The notes: generated from the letters alone by a model not told the origin. 64,000 nt of DNA from Actinostola sp. cb2023 (GCA_033675265.1 JAUJYZ010000713.1:1-64000), one strand, 5' to 3'; shown: positions 24,392 to 35,514, counted from the first letter of the stretch. Made by a program: numbers and translations.

Positions 24392-25669
24392 CGCATCCCG
24401 CGCATCCCGCAGTACATGTGTATATTGAAACAAGGTATGAAACTCGGTCACGTGACAATTACGTTTTTGCCGCTAATCTTTGTCTAAATGACGTGAAATT
24501 CAATTTTTCTTCGAATAACTAAACTTTACCGTATTCTCGAAACACTTTATAAGTGTCAGTCGTCTAACTTCACCGTACGCTGAGAAACTTTAATTTTGAC
24601 ATTTTGCGCCTCATGGCCTGATGTGCGGTGGTACTTTTCTGGTGCACTTTTCCGTGAAACATTCGGATTTTACCTTCGAGAGGACATCGGCAAGCGCTCG
24701 GCAAATCTGAATTGTGCTCTTTTTTGCAAGTTTTAATATTTATATTTTCACTAAGCATAAGTCAAAACATCTACAATATACTTTATTTGCTTTCTGTTTT
24801 GACTTTTATAAAGTATTTGTATTGTGTTTTGATTTTTATCGATTAAAATGCTTTAAAATTGAGGCATTGTGTTTTATAAATGCTGAATGGTCTCAATATT
24901 TAGTACTGTACAACACATTTTTTGCTATCAGTACTTGTAAACAAAATGACAAACAAACGTATTTATTTCAACAATAAGCTTACTAGCTTTTTACACACCG
25001 TTTTGCCGTTCTTCAGGTACAATTTATTCACTATATTGATCAGTAATACTATCGATATTTTAATAAATAAGCTTTATATTATGCATGATTTAACAAATTG
25101 AAGATGGTTTTGAGTTGTCTGTACCACAATCGACAAGTTGTGAATGAATAGCAAACATCGAAGTTGGAAGCGATAAGCTTACTTATGCACCTATCAATGT
25201 TAAGCCGGCGAGGGGGGAGGCCGGGCCTATGGCGGGGATTTGATTTTTTCAAGAAATGTTCAGTCAAATTCCCTCCCCAGGGGCTAAAAGGAAAGGTCAA
25301 ATGTGGTAAAAAAATTGCATACCCAGAGCAAAATGTTCCTCATTTTGCGAGAGATATAGTTTTTATATAAACTCATTTGTTAGTTTTGAAAACTGAATAC
25401 AACAAAAAAAAGATCATCAAAACCCAAACTTCAGTTATTCAGGTCCACACTTGGACCAGATTGAGATGTTCAAGCCACATCAGTTTTACTTCTTCTCTTG
25501 TCAAAAGTACCATTCTTGATACTTCATCATTATTATTCAAACTTCATACACTGTACTAAATTGTGGCTTCTGATTGGCTAAAATCGATCACGTGATCATG
25601 TGTTATCTGATGACAACGGCACTAGTGCCGTCTATCACAGTTTTACGCACGGCAAGTTTACTCTCTATT
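24392..25669. other. Unassigned AT-rich DNA upstream of the Crypton-like gene
   Basis: No element boundaries or credible reading frames were recognised. It contains two CACGTGA sites and a short open stretch in frame with the recombinase ATG from 25,574, so the recombinase could start earlier than 25,670. Confidence 0.5.
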
Positions 25670-27111
25670 ATGGCGGCTATTGATCCTGATAGGTTTGCTC
25701 AACTAGCTGATGAAGATATAAATCAAATTATAGCAGATGCACAACCTGAAAGAACTCGTCGTCAAACTCGTTGGGGAGTTTCTGTGATGAAAGGTAAAAA
25801 ACGAAGCTAATTATTATTCAAAACAAGCACTTCAATTTTTGCCGTCGATCGGCTGTTTCTGTGTTGTGGCCGCTTTGTCGCTGAGTGAGCAGCTAAGAAC
25901 TTAAAATGATGAATGAAATTTGCCTTGTTATGACTTCAAAACAAAAAATAAATGCTTTATTGATGTTTTCTTGTAGAATGGTTGCAGAGGAGATATCAAT
26001 CTGAAGTATTGGAAGATCTATCAAAAGATATCTTAGCTGACAGATTGAAAAAATTCTACCAAGAATTGAAGTTGAACCAAGATAAAGACTACAGTCGTAC
26101 TGCCCATCTTTGTATCAGAGCAGCTATCAACCGCCATTTAACTTCTGAACAAGTTGGAAAGACATTTTCTATAATAAGTGATCCCGTTTTTAAAGTTGCC
26201 AACAGCTCACTCAACGCTAAACTGAAGAGAATCAAAGAACAAGGTCAAAGCAAAGTACAACACCATCCATCTATTCAACCAGAAGACATCAAGAAATGTT
26301 ATGAAAGCAGAATCTTCAGTGGAGATACACCCCTCTCACTTTTACGGGTGAATTGGTTTAATATAAGCCTGTTCTTTTGTCGACGAGGAAGAGAAAATCA
26401 AAGACAGTTGAAGAAAACCAGCTTTGTCATCCAAAAAGACGCAAACAGCATTGAATATGTTAAAATGAGCGAAGGAGAGAAAACCAAAAACCATCCTGGC
26501 GGTCTCAGCGATAAATAGATAAGCTGATGAAGGAGACGCCAAAATGTTTTCCACCGGTGAAAAAGATTGTCCAGTTGACTATCTAAAGCAATTACTGTCT
26601 GTCCTTAATCCAGAAGAAGAAGCGCTATTCCAACGACCAAAGAGAAATTTCAGTCCTACCGACAAAGTTTGGTACGACAAAGCGCCCATTGGAGTCAACA
26701 CATTAGGGAACATGATGAAGAATATTTCAACTGATGCACACTTAAACACAATTTACACAAACCACAGCGTAAGGTCGACTTCAGTCACTATGCTTGACCG
26801 AGCAGGAATACCAGTTCATCGCATAATGCAGGTCTCTGGTCACCGCAACGAAGCGAGCGTCAGAGTATACAGCGAAAGGCAAACAATGGCACACAAAAAA
26901 ACAATGCTCTGACATACTTGCTGCCTCAACATCGACTACTCTGGCCAACAACAACCCTTTACACCAAGCTGAATCAAGTGCATGTACACAGAGTTATACA
27001 AACACAAACGTTACGAGTAATAATTTACAAAATTCACCTAAATTTATTGATTTTGGCAATACCGGTTTTGATAACTGCTCTTTCACATTCAACGTCATAA
27101 AAAAGAATTAG
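25670..27111 (+). pseudogene. Crypton-like (DUF3504) tyrosine recombinase, two exons, two frameshifts
   Basis: Exon 1 is 25,670-25,793 (ATGGCGGCTATT start; RFAQLADEDINQII). The intron is 25,794-25,976 (AAG|GTAAAA to TTGTAG|AA). Exon 2 starts EWLQRRYQSEVLEDL and gives an N-terminal SAM-like DNA-binding part, RFYQELK-type and IRAAINRHL motifs. The catalytic core shows RRGREN (first Arg), NHSVRSTS (HxxR), SGHRNEAS and RVYS (likely nucleophile Tyr). The frame breaks at 26,508-26,522, where 7 extra bases add a stop, and at the 7-A run 26,895-26,901, where one A is extra. After that correction a C-terminal FDNCSFTFNV motif leads to a stop at 27,109. DUF3504 proteins are Crypton-derived recombinases. 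The catalytic residues survive, so decay is recent or partly a consensus error. Confidence 0.8.
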
Positions 27112-27355
27112 AGACTACATTTTCAAGAGCACAACCAAATTTATATTTTATTTGGTCATTGATGTGTTTTATTATCTTTACTCTTTTCACTTTACCATAA
27201 AACGTTTTGTAAAACTATCTAAAACTAGTTTTTTTTTAAACAATTAAATTATCATTCATCAATTCCCGCATTCAGTTTACATGTAATTCGCCCGAGCGCC
27301 CACGGACAAATTTGTACTTTTCACAACTGCAGTGTATTCAGTTTGAATAATAAAT
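27112..27355. other. 3' flank of the Crypton-like gene
   Basis: AT-rich non-coding sequence; nothing recognised. The Crypton end cannot be placed because these elements lack TIRs. Confidence 0.5.
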
Positions 27356-27540
27356 GGGTTAGAGACTTCTAGTTCGTGCTTTACCGGCAAATAGACGCAC
27401 TTGCTGGCTGTAGAATGAACTCGAAATTCTTCATACTGCACTCGGCTACCGCCTCGTGCAGTATTTGAATTCTCCGGTTCATTCTACAGCCAGCGCGTGC
27501 GTCTATTTGCCGGTAAAGCACTCACATCAGTCTCTAACCC
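27356..27540. mobile_element. 185-bp foldback element
   Basis: The ends GGGTTAGAGAC and GTCTCTAACCC, then long inner arms around ACCGGCAAATAGACGCAC, pair over most of the length. No exact TSD seen. Confidence 0.75.
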
Positions 27541-28036
27541 TTAAATAATTTCATCGGAAGGAACAGGGTAGCAAAGGGGAGGGAAGGGGGGTTCGGGTCA
27601 TGATCACGCTTCAAGGGCGATTTTGTTGTAAATTCATGCGTCACGGACCAAAATGTCGGCACGCTTGGAATTGATAGAGACATAACCCAGGATGGAATAT
27701 GGGCAAGTGTAGGCTGTGTCAGCTTTTAATATAACTAATAGAACGACCAGTCTCCCTCGCATCCGTGACGGAACTAAGAACAGATGCGAGGGAGACTTTA
27801 GATCGATTGGCCATCGAGGGAGGGAGGTTACAATGCTATAAAGGTAGGCTAAACCATAAGTGGGGGGATGATATCGCATGTGCGGAGTAACTTCACAATT
27901 GATCAATCTTAAAAATACTTGAAATTCAGCTTAGCCTCACTTCCAAGATACAAAACAAAAGGAAAAATTAGAATAATAAAACAAACTACTCCTGAATGCA
28001 AGGCTAAGTTCAATTTTATGTATTTTTAAGATTGGT
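27541..28036. other. Unassigned non-coding DNA
   Basis: A small inverted pair, GATCAATCTTAAAAATAC (27,900-27,917) and GTATTTTTAAGATTGGTC (28,020-28,037), brackets about 100 bp. Duplicated GCGAGGGAGACT motifs lie near 27,748 and 27,786. No gene seen. Confidence 0.5.
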
Positions 28037-28044
28037 CAATACCC

Positions 28045-28425
28045 GAGTCGGGGTTGTAATACGTATTCCATATATGGTATGAGCGAATAGCGGCCCCTAA
28101 CAAGCAAATAGAAGCACCTAACAAGCGAATAGCGACCCATTATTTTATTTCCTAGGTTTGGATTTGTATATCAAGGCTGAAACTCGAATCATCAAATTAA
28201 TCACTTTATAGTCTGCTCCATCCCTAACCCTAAACCTAACCCTCCGCTTTAACGCACTTGACCACGAGGGATTACGCTGCCAAACTCTGCATTTTTCCTA
28301 GCTTTTGAAATATTTTGCATTGCAAATACCTATTAGCGAAATTGGGGCCGCTATTCGCTTGTTAGGGGCCGCTATTCGCTTGCACGCTTTTACCATATAT
28401 GGAATACGTATTACAACCCCATCTG
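28045..28425. mobile_element. 381-bp TIR element with probable 8-bp TSD (hAT-like)
   Basis: CAATACCC lies at 28,037-28,044 and 28,426-28,433. The TIRs are imperfect at the tip (GAGTCGGGG versus CAGATGGGG) and then match through GGGGTTGTAATACGTATTCC. The interior repeats CGAATAGCGGCCCCTAACAA on both sides and includes a short telomere-like CCCTAACCCTAAACC (about 28,213-28,233). Confidence 0.65.
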
Positions 28426-28433
28426 CAATACCC

Positions 28434-28997
28434 AGCCACATCAACTTTCGTTTTTCAATCCGTGGCTACTTGGATACTTGGCTAACTCTAACCCTAGCCT
28501 TTGGGCGGCACAAACCCATACCACTTAGCTTGATATACCCTTATATTAGGGGGAGTTGGCAAGTTGGCAAGGGGAGAAATAGGCCTCGAATATACATCTA
28601 CATACCATTAACCTCACGTAAGATATTCAAAACATCTTCTTTCCTTGAACCTATCGTGAAATCTTCTGGTTTTCCGCTTGACAATCCCATTCAACGATGG
28701 TCAAACCTTGTGTAAGTTCGCCCATTTGAACGACAGTAGCTCTCCAAAGCCATTGCCTTTGCCCCATTCATACTCGACATTAAACCAGGTAAAAATACAA
28801 TACCAGGAGAAATACCTGCAGAATGGTGATACTCTAAGTATTCTCCGTTACTAGATGTAGTCTCTGTGACATTTCTGTGTTGTTATTACAAATAAATCGT
28901 ACAGAATGTCTAATAAAACAATGTCGAGCAAAGTCTGTTTTCAAAATAGCCGCCATGTTCTTGAGCCGACATCCGCATATTACAGCGGATTGCAACA
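28434..28997. other. Unassigned non-coding DNA
   Basis: No repeat boundary or gene recognised. It carries the left flank of the nested insertion at 28,998. Confidence 0.5.
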
Positions 28998-29006
28998 CAG
29001 GGAGGT

Positions 29007-30604
29007 CAACCTCTAGACTCTTCCACAGTCCCCGCTCGGCCGTTGCACTCTCTCGCATAGGGACTGTAATGGTACAATGGTAGCGTTATTCTGATTGGCT
29101 GGTAGATTTGATCTACTTATCAAGGTTCTTATTTGTTGATTAGGACGACCGTTGGTTTCGGAACCGCCAAGACGTCACGTACGGATTTATACACGGCGAC
29201 TCGACGGCGATTTGGGTAAAATTATGTTGGATTATCGCGAATTTCTCGCTTGCATCGAGACAAATTAGGTATGGATGGAGAGGAAATTTATCGATCTAGC
29301 CGTCTTTGGGGATGATAGGTCTTCGGATGAATTTTCTACGGAGATAAAAGCATTTGAGTGAGCGACACTCACCATGGAGCTTATTTTAATTTCCTGCCTT
29401 GTCATTTTTCTTACGGGGACGGGTCAGATGGCTAAAAATTCCACTAAATGACTCGTAAAAAGACCACACTGATAAGTGTAAATAAAGATGACTTTATTTA
29501 TGTATATATTTGTTATATCTTAGTTACTTATTTTATCAGTTGTTGGTTCGTGTTGATGTCTCATACCGTAACTGAATGCATGTCTGTTTTGGGCTGCCGT
29601 GTTGATCGTCGTTGGGATCCCTGTTTTTCGTTTCGCAAGGCATCATGGGTCCAAAATTCTTGGACCCAGAATCCCTTTCGGTATTGTACCATTACAGTCC
29701 CTATGCGAGAGAGTGCAACGGCCGAGCGGGGACTGTGGAAGAGTCTAGTCAACCTCGTCCCCAGGGCCCTCTCTTCTCGCTATTTCAAAATGGCGGACGC
29801 TCGAGAGAAGACCCTGGTGTAGGCTGAACTAAAACTCATTTTGATTGGATAACACAACAATAGCCTTCTAATTGGTCCATATCGAAGGTTGCTAAATATA
29901 GCTAAATTGAAATTCGAATCGCATCGAGTGAATTTATAGTTAACGGATAGTTCTTTTCTGGTCCTAAATGTATCGAATTTAGGAAGATCGAAGCAGCTGC
30001 AAGTAATGTGTGAGTGTTATCGAAGCATTGAAATGTCTTTAGGAACATGAAAAAGTCCACCGATCGAGATCGTTTACCGTAAAGCAAGGTATAAGACTAC
30101 AGACGGTGACACGGCAAACTGATATATTATTGTCGTTCTGTTTACATAATTTGCTAGTGCTTTTGCTCTTGAGTTTTGCAGTATGTGACACGTTAATCCA
30201 CGTCAACATGTTTTGTACTTTAGCCGTTAGAGATGAAAGGTGTTTGTATACAAATAGTAGCAGCACTTGTTTACAGCGAATAAACTGTTGATCTGACCTG
30301 TTCAGTTGTTAATGCGTCTCATTAATTACACTTCCGAACCCCTGCTTTTCAAATGGCCAGAATTGCTCCAGCTTAGAAAGTAATTTTATTTATTATTTGA
30401 GGCAAAACAATCGCATCATCAACGAATGTATTTTCTTCAGTAACTCTTCACAAGGCCCTTTCGATTACTTTCGACCATAAGGAAAATGGCAGCCTGGGTA
30501 CGAACCTCCAAGATTCTTGGAGACACGTGACCAGCCTACGGTCTTCTCTCGAGCGTCCGCCATTTTGAAAATAGCGAGAAGAGAGGGCCCTGGGGACGAG
30601 GTTG
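29007..30604. mobile_element. Mutator-like non-autonomous element, host of a nested insertion
   Basis: 9-bp TSD CAGGGAGGT at 28,998-29,006 and 30,605-30,613. TIRs CAACCTCGTCCCCAGGGCCC and its complement continue into AAAATGGCGGACGCTCGAGA. It is interrupted at its left tip by the 29,014-29,747 element; without that insert and its TSD copy it would be 855 bp. There is no transposase frame. The 9-bp TSD with long TIRs fits Mutator-like (MULE) elements. Confidence 0.85.
29014..29747. mobile_element. Mutator-like non-autonomous element nested in another
   Basis: 9-bp TSD GTCAACCTC at 29,005-29,013 and 29,748-29,756, created within the left TIR tip of the host element. TIRs of about 65 bp start TAGACTCTTCCACAGTCCCC. 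The 734-bp interior has no transposase. It is younger than the host element. Confidence 0.88.
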
Positions 30605-30613
30605 CAGGGAGGT

Positions 30614-30723
30614 AGCGGTTGGTACTTTATGTATCATAAATATATTGTATTTAACATATGTTCTTATGGTATCTATATATTCTTATTGTTTCCCCTGTGT
30701 TCCCATATATTCCCATGTATTCC
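30614..30723. other. Short spacer
   Basis: AT-rich link between the Mutator-like element and the decamer array. Nothing recognised. Confidence 0.5.
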
Positions 30724-30983
30724 ATGGGAATACAGAGGAATACAGGGGAATACAGGGGAATACAGGGGAATACAGGGGAATACAGGGGAATACAGGGGAA
30801 TACAGGGGAATATACAGGGGAATACAGACATGGGAATACAGGGGAATTAATACAGGGGAATACAGGGGAATACAGGGGAATACATGGGAATACAGTGGAA
30901 TACAGGGGAATACATGGTGATACAGAGGAATACATGGGAATACAGGGGAATACAGGGGAATACAGAGGAATACATGGGAATAC
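30724..30983. repeat. 10-bp tandem array (GGGGAATACA)n
   Basis: About 25 decamers with variants GGGAATACAT and AGGAATACAG. Further short runs of the same decamer lie at 31,436-31,445/31,855-31,885 and 36,177-36,210. All frames open because the unit lacks stops; not coding. Confidence 0.92.
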
Positions 30984-30997
30984 TTATATCTTATTTA

Positions 30998-31110
30998 ATT
31001 TGGGGTTTTTCCCGTTATACGGGCTGATATTTTACAAGTTGCGAATGTATTTTTCCGAGTAACGAGTAACGAGTAAAATATCAGCCCGTATTACGGGAAA
31101 AACTCCAAAT
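30998..31110. mobile_element. 113-bp hairpin element
   Basis: Arms ATTTGGGGTTTTTCCCGT and its near-complement (ACGGGAAAAACTCCAAAT) with GGGCTGATATTTTAC inside. Three CGAGTAA direct repeats sit in the loop. Confidence 0.75.
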
Positions 31111-31445
31111 AAGTTATTTATTATACTACTTTGAACGAAAAAAAAAATTGTCCGTTTTTGAGTAGATTTATCTAATAATTATTTCAAAACCTTTCAAGGT
31201 AGGATGACGAATCGCTCGCGCACGGAACCAGCGCGCGCTTGAAACGGTTTTTCTTTTAAACTTTATCCTTGCTTTTGGATGTTTTTTTGACTTTGTTATT
31301 GTAAAAAAGAAATCGCTATCGGTTTTCCATTGTCTGTACTCTTATTGACAATGGATTTGACGCCGTCACAAATTGTTCAAAACTTTGCAGTGAAACCGGT
31401 TTTAGAACTATGGGAATACGGCTTTTAGAACTATACATGGGAATA
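31111..31445. other. Unassigned DNA ending in decamer-like sequence
   Basis: No gene. Near the right end, TTTTAGAACTATGGGAATAC and TTTTAGAACTATACATGGGA form a short direct repeat that includes the decamer motif. Confidence 0.5.
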
Positions 31446-31854
31446 GGCGACTCAGTGCACTAAGAGGTCACGTGGCCCCAACACCCTTAAATCGAACAGC
31501 AGTGTCAAAATGAACTCCAGAAATGAAAAGAGCAGCTCGAAATTAGTAAAAGGGCGAAGTTTCAGCGCAAAATGTCTGACACAGGAGAAATGGCATTATA
31601 AATAAAATCCATCGTTTTTTCTAAGATTTTGTTTGGAAAATGCATTGGTTGCCATCCAATGCATTTTCCAAACAAAAGTCTTAGAAAAGATCCGTTTTAT
31701 TTATTTTTGTCATTTCTCCTGTGTCGGACATTATGCGATGAAACTTCGCCCTTTTACTAATTTCGAGCCGCTCTTTTCATTTCTGGAGTTCATTTTGACA
31801 CTGCTGTTCGATTTAAGGGTGTTGGGGTCACGTGACCTCTTAGTGCAAGTCGCC
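31446..31854. mobile_element. 409-bp near-complete palindrome with TA TSD inserted in decamer repeats
   Basis: TA at 31,444-31,445 and 31,855-31,856. Ends GGCGACTCAGTGCAC and GTGCAAGTCGCC. The arms pair over nearly the full length around GGTTGCC at about 31,650. Removing it rejoins GGGAATACAGGGGAATACAT in perfect decamer phase, which confirms the TA target. This fits a Tc1/mariner-type or similar foldback element. Confidence 0.85.
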
Positions 31855-31856
31855 TA

Positions 31857-32432
31857 TACAGGGGAATACATGGGAATACATAGAGGCAGGGGAAAATTAA
31901 TAGGGGAGTCCATCTTCCCTAATGCCCTTAGATCCATCAGATTGTTACTAGCATGGCTATTTTTAGCAACAAGCTTACAAACTACATTACAAACTACATT
32001 ACAAGCTATGATTGGTTGGAGGTAAATGACGTCACTTGCAGTAAACATGGCGGACATCTCCTTCGTCGATGCTGAACATTTTATACCACAGCTACATGTA
32101 CATGTAGTTATTAATAAATTAAATTGATAAATCGTTTATTATTTGGCAATTTTTTGCTTTTAGAATGTGGGTTTTTGAATTTTTGATTTTGTAAGCGGCC
32201 GCGCGGTTTCCCGCCATTTATGTAAATAAGAAATCTGCTCAATCAAATTCAAACAAGAAAGTCAAGAAAACCCGTTCAGTTAAAACCCATCCAATTTATA
32301 TAACGATTACAAACTGCTCAAAGCCGTTCGCTATTCTACGTGAAATCTCTTCATATAACACCGTAAGGGATTTATTTCTTTGAAATGGAGCTGTAAAGTT
32401 TGAAAAGAGTCAAAAAAACTTCGCCAGTGAGT
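31857..32432. other. Decamer remnant and spacer
   Basis: A few decamers to 31,885, then about 31,930-32,020 is matched in reverse at 35,826-35,880 (CAGATTGTTA, GGCTATTTTTAGCAACAAGC). Both matches neighbour decamer runs, so an old large inverted element may span 31-36 kb. No gene seen. Confidence 0.5.
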
Positions 32433-32441
32433 CGGATTGAC

Positions 32442-32600
32442 TACCCTGGTTCCAGAGGCTTTGTTAAGCTCTATAATACCCCGCGAGCTGCGAAGCAGCG
32501 AGAAAGAAAATTTCTTTCTCGTTGATTCGCAGCTCGCAGGACGACGCTTCGCGGCGTACATCGTATTATAGAGCTTAACAAAGCCTCTGGAACCAGGGTA
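32442..32600. mobile_element. 159-bp foldback element with 9-bp TSD
   Basis: TSD CGGATTGAC at 32,433-32,441 and 32,601-32,609. TIRs TACCCTGGTTCCAGAGGCTT, about 38 bp, then CGAGCTGCGAA/TTCGCAGCTCG inside. Mutator-like by TSD length. Confidence 0.85.
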
Positions 32601-32732
32601 CGGATTGACTCAACTCAACATGAAACCAAAAACTACAACTACAAGCCTGCTGAGTGTCGACATTTGTACTTCTATTTCTTCGTTTATTGCTTTGAAGGGA
32701 GTATTCACAAGAAAAGATGGAATCGATTGATG

Positions 32733-32855
32733 CATGCTCGAGGATCCAGCGGTTTTTGTCCGCGCTCCGAAGTCACCGGCCGATGTTACACCGATGTTAC
32801 ATGTTACACCGGTGACTTCGGAGCGCGGAGAAAAACCGCTGGATCCTCGAGCATG
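32733..32855. mobile_element. 123-bp foldback element with 9-bp TSD
   Basis: TSD CGATTGATG at 32,724-32,732 and 32,856-32,864. Arms CATGCTCGAGGATCCAGCGG through CGCTCCGAAGTCACCGG pair almost perfectly. The centre carries CCGATGTTACA direct repeats. Confidence 0.85.
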
Positions 32856-32864
32856 CGATTGATG

Positions 32865-33094
32865 TTGATTGAAAGTTCTGAATTCGACGAAAAAAGAGAG
32901 GATACGTCGGATGAACACAGAACAGCTGCTTCAAAAACCTTCAAAAACACCGTTCAAAGACGAAATATCGTCTAAAACATTCTTTCAAACACATTGAATC
33001 TCTTTGGATCTATTTGGTGGCTCGTATTTCTTACTAAAGAAATACTCAGAAACAACAACAGAAAACAAATCGTAAATGTAAACTTACATTTCAG
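32865..33094. other. Unassigned spacer
   Basis: No gene or repeat recognised. Confidence 0.5.
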
Positions 33095-33910
33095 ATAACT
33101 CGGTCTCGCAGTCAATTACATGTACAATACCTATGTGATTCTGTTGCTACATCTCTTAAACAGGCTGAATGACTCTGAAAACAAAGCTATCTCGGTTCGC
33201 CTAGCCGTTCTCAACTTTGTTTATTTCTGGCGCCATTTTGAATGACACAGGGAGCCCAAAGACAAATGTTTATTTCGCAAAGTGCAGATAATCATAAATC
33301 TGCACTTTGCGAAATAATCTGCACTTTGCGAAATGTGTACTCTTTGAACAGAAACAAGCCCGATTGACAGCTATAACATCAAACAACGTATTTCTACATA
33401 TTTACCTGGAATTTGTAGCGTCCTTTTTCCTTCAGTACGTATTATTTTATTTCTAATCGGTCTCGGTCTTTGGGCTCCCTGTGTCATTCAAAATGGCGCC
33501 AGAAATATACAAAGGCTATAGGTGAAGAAGATAGCTTTATTTTCAGAGTCATTCAACCTGTTTAAGATATGTAGCAACAGAATCACATAAGTATCACTAG
33601 GAGGCGAGCACAGAAGCCCATCCGTTGGCAGAAGAAGGTGTGTTTTAATACATGTAATTGACCTCAAAAGACCGAGACTGCGAGACCGATTAGAAATGTA
33701 TAAAGCTTTTAATAATACGTACTGAAGGAAAAAGGACGCTACAAATTCCAGGTAAATATGTAGAAATACGTTGTTTGATGTTATAGCTGTCAATCGGGCT
33801 TGTTTCTGTTCAAATAGTACACATTTCGCAAAGTGCTGATTTCTGATTATCTGCACTTTGACGAAACGAAAGTTTCGTTTCGTTTCGCAAAGTGCAGATT
33901 TCGCAAAGTG
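33095..33910. mobile_element. Nested inverted repeats around GGGCTCCCTGTG
   Basis: An outer pair (about 33,095-33,261 and 33,468-33,690) includes AAAATGGCGCC and CACAGGGAGCCCAAAG. A unit at 33,246-33,483, with TTTCGCAAAGTGCAGAT hairpins, recurs in reverse at about 33,665-33,910. The structure is a foldback whose loop unit has itself been duplicated in inverted orientation. No gene. Confidence 0.7.
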
Positions 33911-34597
33911 CAGTAAGCCACCTGAGAGTGAATACGAGGGATTCAAACAAGATTTGTGAGGGCCGATTTGTGAAGGTAAAGCGTGCATAGATTATGGTTC
34001 TTTTTTTTTCGCCAACGACTGCAAAGTGTGTGAGGATTATTTTTCTTAGACTTAATGATGTTTACATTCCATCTTTGAACTGCCTCTCAGTTGTTTGACT
34101 GATTTTGATTCATTGAAAATTTGTCGCTTGATTGTAGTCGTTTCTCAAAACATTTGCAATAAAAACCGACGAGTCGTGTTGGGACTTGAAGTCAGTTTTG
34201 TTTGCCATAGATTTGTGTTTTATTTATACATAATTGTGCCAGGACAAAGCACATACATGATCTTGTGAGTAGTTGGATCTGATGAGCTTGATAAGTCGCT
34301 TGATAATTTCTTTGAGTGGATCGTTTTTTTTCTCTTGTAAAAACCCCAGCTCGCTTTCTTTCTCGGCTTTTGATTTTTTCTATATTTTTTTCGCGGTTAT
34401 TCGTGATTTCACGGCGTTGTTTAATAGCAAGTTTTACCTAGCGTAATCAGAAGTACCGGGTAGGGTTTCAATTTGTGATGGATTTCGTCCTCTAAATGAC
34501 AGGAATTAGCCTCACAGCCTATTTTCATCTTTTTATTTTAATTTTTAATTTTTACATATATTCCTTATTGAGCAATTTGTTACATATCATCTTTACA
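33911..34597. other. Unassigned AT-rich DNA
   Basis: Nothing recognised. Confidence 0.5.
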
Positions 34598-34599
34598 TA

Positions 34600-34806
34600 G
34601 AGTCGATTTCGTATGAGTGGGAAACCTACGGTACGGAGTTACGGTCACGGTACGGAATCGAACACATTGTATTCAGCCAATCACAGCGCGCGAAATCATT
34701 TCACAACCAATCAGAATGCTTGGATACCGCACGATGATGGCGCGATACGGTCACTGCACGGCACGAACCGTACCGTAGCTACTTCCCACTCATACGAAAT
34801 CGACTC
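34600..34806. mobile_element. 207-bp TIR element with TA TSD
   Basis: TA at 34,598-34,599 and 34,807-34,808. TIRs GAGTCGATTTCGTATGAGTG continue to GGGAA. The interior repeats CGGTACGG-type words. Tc1/mariner-like by TSD only. Confidence 0.8.
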
Positions 34807-34808
34807 TA

Positions 34809-35514
34809 TCATCATTAAATTGTTATTATTATGACATGATATACTATCGATTTATGTATTATACATGTAGATTGACAACTATCTGTTATATTTACAATCT
34901 TTACTTTGAAAAAAAAGGAAAAGGTGGAAAATGAAAGAGAGAGATAAAGAGAGTTTAGCAGAGCGGTACAGATTGTCCACATCGGTCCTTATGCAGAGTT
35001 ACCTTTTAATGCTGAATACAGTTTTTCCCACTTTTTTGTGTGTTTTTCTACTTTCCCTTTGGATTTCGCCACATTACTTTCTATTGTTTGTTTTTGTCTT
35101 AAAAAAGATTTGAATCCGTTTATTGAAGGTTTTTGTTCTGTAAATGAACATTTTGTACATTAAAATAATAAAGTTGATCATGTCCGTGTTTCTTACTCCT
35201 AAAATTATGTCAGTTTTATTTAAAGGAGGCAAATGGATCTTATATTCGATTAGCCAGTTTCTGATGTCCAAATAGAGGTTTTTCATCTTTATTAGTCGGG
35301 CTTCCTGTGGAAGCTCCGACTCTAAAAATGAGAAGCGTTCTTTGTCGTCGTCGTCGACCTCAAATCCAGCGCATGCGCCCTGTGCCGGCCGAAGGAGACA
35401 TGAATTCTGGCCAAGAAAGATTAGAAAGCACAAACCAATCAGGGAAAGCACCGGAGGTCAAGGGGCCAACATATAAGTCTTTTGTCGTCTAAGTCTAAAT
35501 TTAGATTGAAACAG
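34809..35514. other. Unassigned DNA
   Basis: Contains one GGGCTTCCTGTGG at 35,298-35,310. Short open frames occur but none has recognisable motifs. Confidence 0.5.

Noticed and set aside
28205..28240. Possible interstitial telomere
   Set aside because: Only about three imperfect CCCTAA units inside a TIR element; too short and irregular.
28877..29827. Frames containing LVPRALSS and FKMADAREK on either strand
   Set aside because: They lie across the TIRs of the nested Mutator-like elements and change frame with them; no domain.
30602..31062. Open frames with repeated EYRGIQGNTG or SPVFPCIPLY peptides
   Set aside because: Translation of the 10-bp tandem repeat, open in every frame because the unit has no stop.
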